From DATCBF01 sp964401995 (GTDB lineage Bacteria; Actinomycetota; Thermoleophilia; Solirubrobacterales; 70-9), in assembly GCA_964401995.1 (NCBI GenBank), contig CAYOAP010000001.1:1-64000 (forward strand): a stretch of 64,000 nucleotides of DNA, read 5' to 3'. A program made the translations under genes and the position numbers. Shown one piece after another: positions 61,565 to 64,000 of the stretch. Below the pieces are notes generated by a model, which was not told the DNA's origin, did no database searches, and saw nothing but the letters and a program-made list of their open reading frames with translations. Numbering within the stretch: position 1 is the first letter of the stretch; the number at the start of each line of letters is the position of its first letter.

Positions 61565-64000
61565 ATGGCGCAAGGATCGATGATCGGCCTGCGCCGCTGG
61601 TGTGGTGGCTGGGGGCTTTCGATGGTTGCGGCGTTGTTGGCATTCGGGGCTTCGGCCGCGGGGGCGGCGCCGGGGCAGCTCGACCGATCGTTTGGGCACC
61701 GGGGCATCGGCGGCGGCGAGTTTGGCCCGCATTACGGCAAGGCCGCGTTCCAGGCGGTCTCCGAAGAGGGGGACGGCTCGCTGTTGGCCGCCAACAATGG
61801 GACGGTGCGCCGTTTCACTCGCGATGGCGCGCTCGACCACGCTTTTCGCCCTCCCAAGCAGGCTTTTCCAGAAGCTCCGATCCAGGCGACCCAGCCCGAC
61901 GGGAAGATTCTCGAGCCAGGCGCGGAAAGCAAGATCAAACGCCTCAACCCCGACGGTTCTCCTGACCCCAGCTTTCACGGCGGCGAAAGCGAACCGGCAA
62001 ACCTCTTGATCCGCCAGATTGCCGTTCTGCCCTCAGGCAAGATCCTCGCCGCCGGTTCGACCGCATATTTCTACGGCACGCACCAGCAGGAAGACCAGAT
62101 CGCATTGGCCCGGCTCAACCCCGACGGCACTCTCGACCATGGGTTCGGCAACGGCGGGGTCGTCAAATTGAGGAGCGACGACGGTGTCATCGGGGAAAGG
62201 CTGAAAGGCGTCGTCCCCCAGGGAGGCGAAGGGGTGGTGGTCGTCACCGACGAACTCGTCGTCAAGCTCGCAGCCGATGGCAAACTCGATCCGAGCTACG
62301 GGACCGCGGGAGCAGCAGACCTCGCGCCGGCTTCCTTGGCCGATGTCCGGCGACAGGCTCGTCCTGGCCGGAGACACGGGGACGAGGATGTGTTGCAGCG
62401 GCTCCGATGCCGACGATTTCTTCGTCGCCCACCTCGGCCCCGAAGGCAGGCTGGACCCGGCTTTCGCCGGCGGCGCAGGTATCGCGAAGGTCGACGGCGG
62501 CGGGGCAGACGAAGCCAATGTGGTGCTCTGGGGAGCGGATGAATCGGTGCTCGTCGGCGGCAGCGCCACCGCGATGGATTCCACCTGCCGGCTGGTCCCC
62601 GGTTGCCTCGCCAGGCCGGCGCTCGCCCGCTTCACTGCCGCAGGCAATCCTGATCCGAGCTTCGGCAAAGGCGGGCTGTTCACGATCGACTCGCTGGCGG
62701 GGGCGGATCCCTACGGCGATGGCGTGCTTGATCTGATCCCGCACCATGGTGGGGGAGTGATCGCTGCCGGCGGTGGCGGCCCCGGAGGATCCGTCGCCTT
62801 CCTCGCCGCCGTGAGCGCCAAAGGCGTCCTCGAACAGGATTTCGGAACGGGCGGCATCATCCAGGAACGAAGCCCCGAGCCCAGCGAGCAGATCGGCACG
62901 CCGGCGCTGGCCGTCACCTCCGACGGGAAGATTCTCGCCGCCGACTGGAACAACGCCGGCGCCGGTTACGGCGCCCCCTCGGTCATTCGCTACAGCTCGA
63001 AGGGAAAGGTCGACCATAGCTTCGGCGCCGGCAAGGGCTACGTGCAGAGTTCGGGCACGGATAATGCGGTCGCCTTGGCCGTCGACAAAGCAGGCGGCAG
63101 CGCCCTGCTGACCAACCCTGGCACCGTTTCGCGGTTCACGCCGGGTGGAAGGGTCGACCCTCGCTTCGCCAAAGGGGGTTCCGTCACCCTTAAATCAGCC
63201 CCCGCCCACTTCCGGGCAATCGCCGTGTTGCCGGAAGGGAGGACCCTGGTGGCTGGGACAACCGACTGGCTTGGCGGCCGGTCACAGATGCTGGTCGCGC
63301 GTCTGTTGCCCAATGGGCGCCTCGACCCGGCCTTCGGTCGCCACGGATATGCGACGGTCGGCTGCCGGCACGGCGACAGATGCAAAGCAAATCGGATCCT
63401 GGTCCAGGGCGACGGCCGCATCTTGCTGGCAGGAAGGGTTCTCGGCAGTCATCGTGGCATCGGGCGCTACAGCGAAGAATCGAGCCGCATGGCGCTGGCG
63501 CGCCTGATGCCGAACGGCGCGCCGGACCGCAGCTTCGGGCACGACGGGCTCGCGACCCTCCGGGTGAGCAGCCATAGCGAAGCGAACGCGCTGGCCATCG
63601 TCCCCGGCGGGATCGTCGTGGCCGGCTGGGGTCTTTCGCGCTCCGGTTCAATCGGCGTGCTGGCCCGCTTTCGCTTCGACGGCAGCCTCGACCGCGGCTT
63701 CGGCAAGGCGGGCCTCGTTCGCGCCTTTCCGCGAAAATCGGGGATACCGACCGAAATCCTGCCGACCCGCCGACGCATCCTTGTCGTCACCAGGGGCCCC
63801 AGGCCGGTCGTCCTCGACTTCGGCCGAGACGGGCATCTTGATCGCGGTTATCGCCGACTCCCGAAACGGGTGCTGATGCCGCGCCTGGTCTCGGGACCGA
63901 CGGCTGCGCTGCAGCACGGCAAGGTCGTCTTGGCCTGGACGCAGAGCCGTCGGCCGCGGAGCAGTTTCCCGATCACGCTGAGGCTGACTCGACTCTCCGA
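61565..64000 (+). pseudogene. Secreted delta-60 repeat protein with a frameshift, running off the window
   Basis: From ATG 61565 a signal peptide (MVAALLAFGASAAGAAPGQL) leads into delta-60 repeats such as LDRSFGHRG, PDPSFHGGE and TLDHGFGNGG. At about 62346 the frame is lost: dropping one C in GATGTCCGGCGAC restores DVGDRLVLAGD, and that second frame (codons in phase with 62343) stays open to the window edge with at least eight more repeats (for example RLDPAFAGGAG, NPDPSFGKGG, SLDRGFGKAG). The protein would form a beta-propeller-like exported domain. It is either a real pseudogene or a sequencing error. Confidence 0.8.

Overview
The window is GC-rich (well above 65 percent by eye) and reads as an actinobacterial chromosome. 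Three things suggest Thermoleophilia, probably Solirubrobacterales: the gene order metG-tatD-ksgA-ispE and glmU-prs...rplY-pth...mfd...eno-ftsB, the many GTG starts, and a TANNNT box placed 6-10 bases before many start codons. The class assignment is an inference from gene content, not a database result.

Region 1 (1-29266) is mostly housekeeping. A tightly overlapping operon metG'-tatD-ksgA-ispE-DedA/PAP2 is followed by a PucR regulator, tRNA-Gln, a DUF308 membrane protein, a 333-base intergenic stretch with two large inverted-repeat structures, glmU-prs-GDPD, a convergent UbiB kinase, rplY-pth-crotonase-mfd, a SurA-like foldase, eno, ftsB and a large GT-C-like membrane protein. Then come small lineage proteins, a thermonuclease, class I aldolase, a zinc-ribbon pseudo-rhomboid, a UPF0173 hydrolase, an R2-like ligand-binding oxidase and a fused sigma/anti-sigma/membrane protein.

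Region 2 (29348-39357) holds tRNA-Leu, a TPP enzyme, Ppx/GppA and an initiator tRNA-Met. The last 36 bases of that tRNA region recur perfectly about 6.7 kb downstream, just before a strong terminator. The segment between (about 32616-39317) is therefore a genomic island inserted in the tRNA 3' end. It carries a Phd/RelE-type toxin-antitoxin pair, a three-helix membrane protein followed by three tiny overlapping genes sharing a GDxTE motif, a ParB-like gene coupled to a PD-(D/E)XK-like protein, a vsr gene broken by an in-frame TGA, a C5-cytosine methyltransferase and a convergent EcoRV-like endonuclease. No integrase is visible. This is the most novel part of the window: a compact defence island with at least two poorly described modules.

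Region 3 (39460-47531) is a response regulator/sensor kinase pair followed by a MacA/MacB-type efflux system and three exported proteins (DUF5666-like, a Gly/Pro-rich lipoprotein, an RTX-repeat protein). Region 4 (47528-55134) holds three copies of the same reverse-strand cassette, an ECF sigma gene overlapping by 4 bases a single-pass membrane protein gene, separated by VOC, cupin and RibD-like genes. Region 5 (55206-64000) has two CHAP-domain secreted proteins and a membrane protein with a related C-terminal module, a VOC/UvrA-like pair, and a delta-60 repeat protein with a frameshift that runs off the window.
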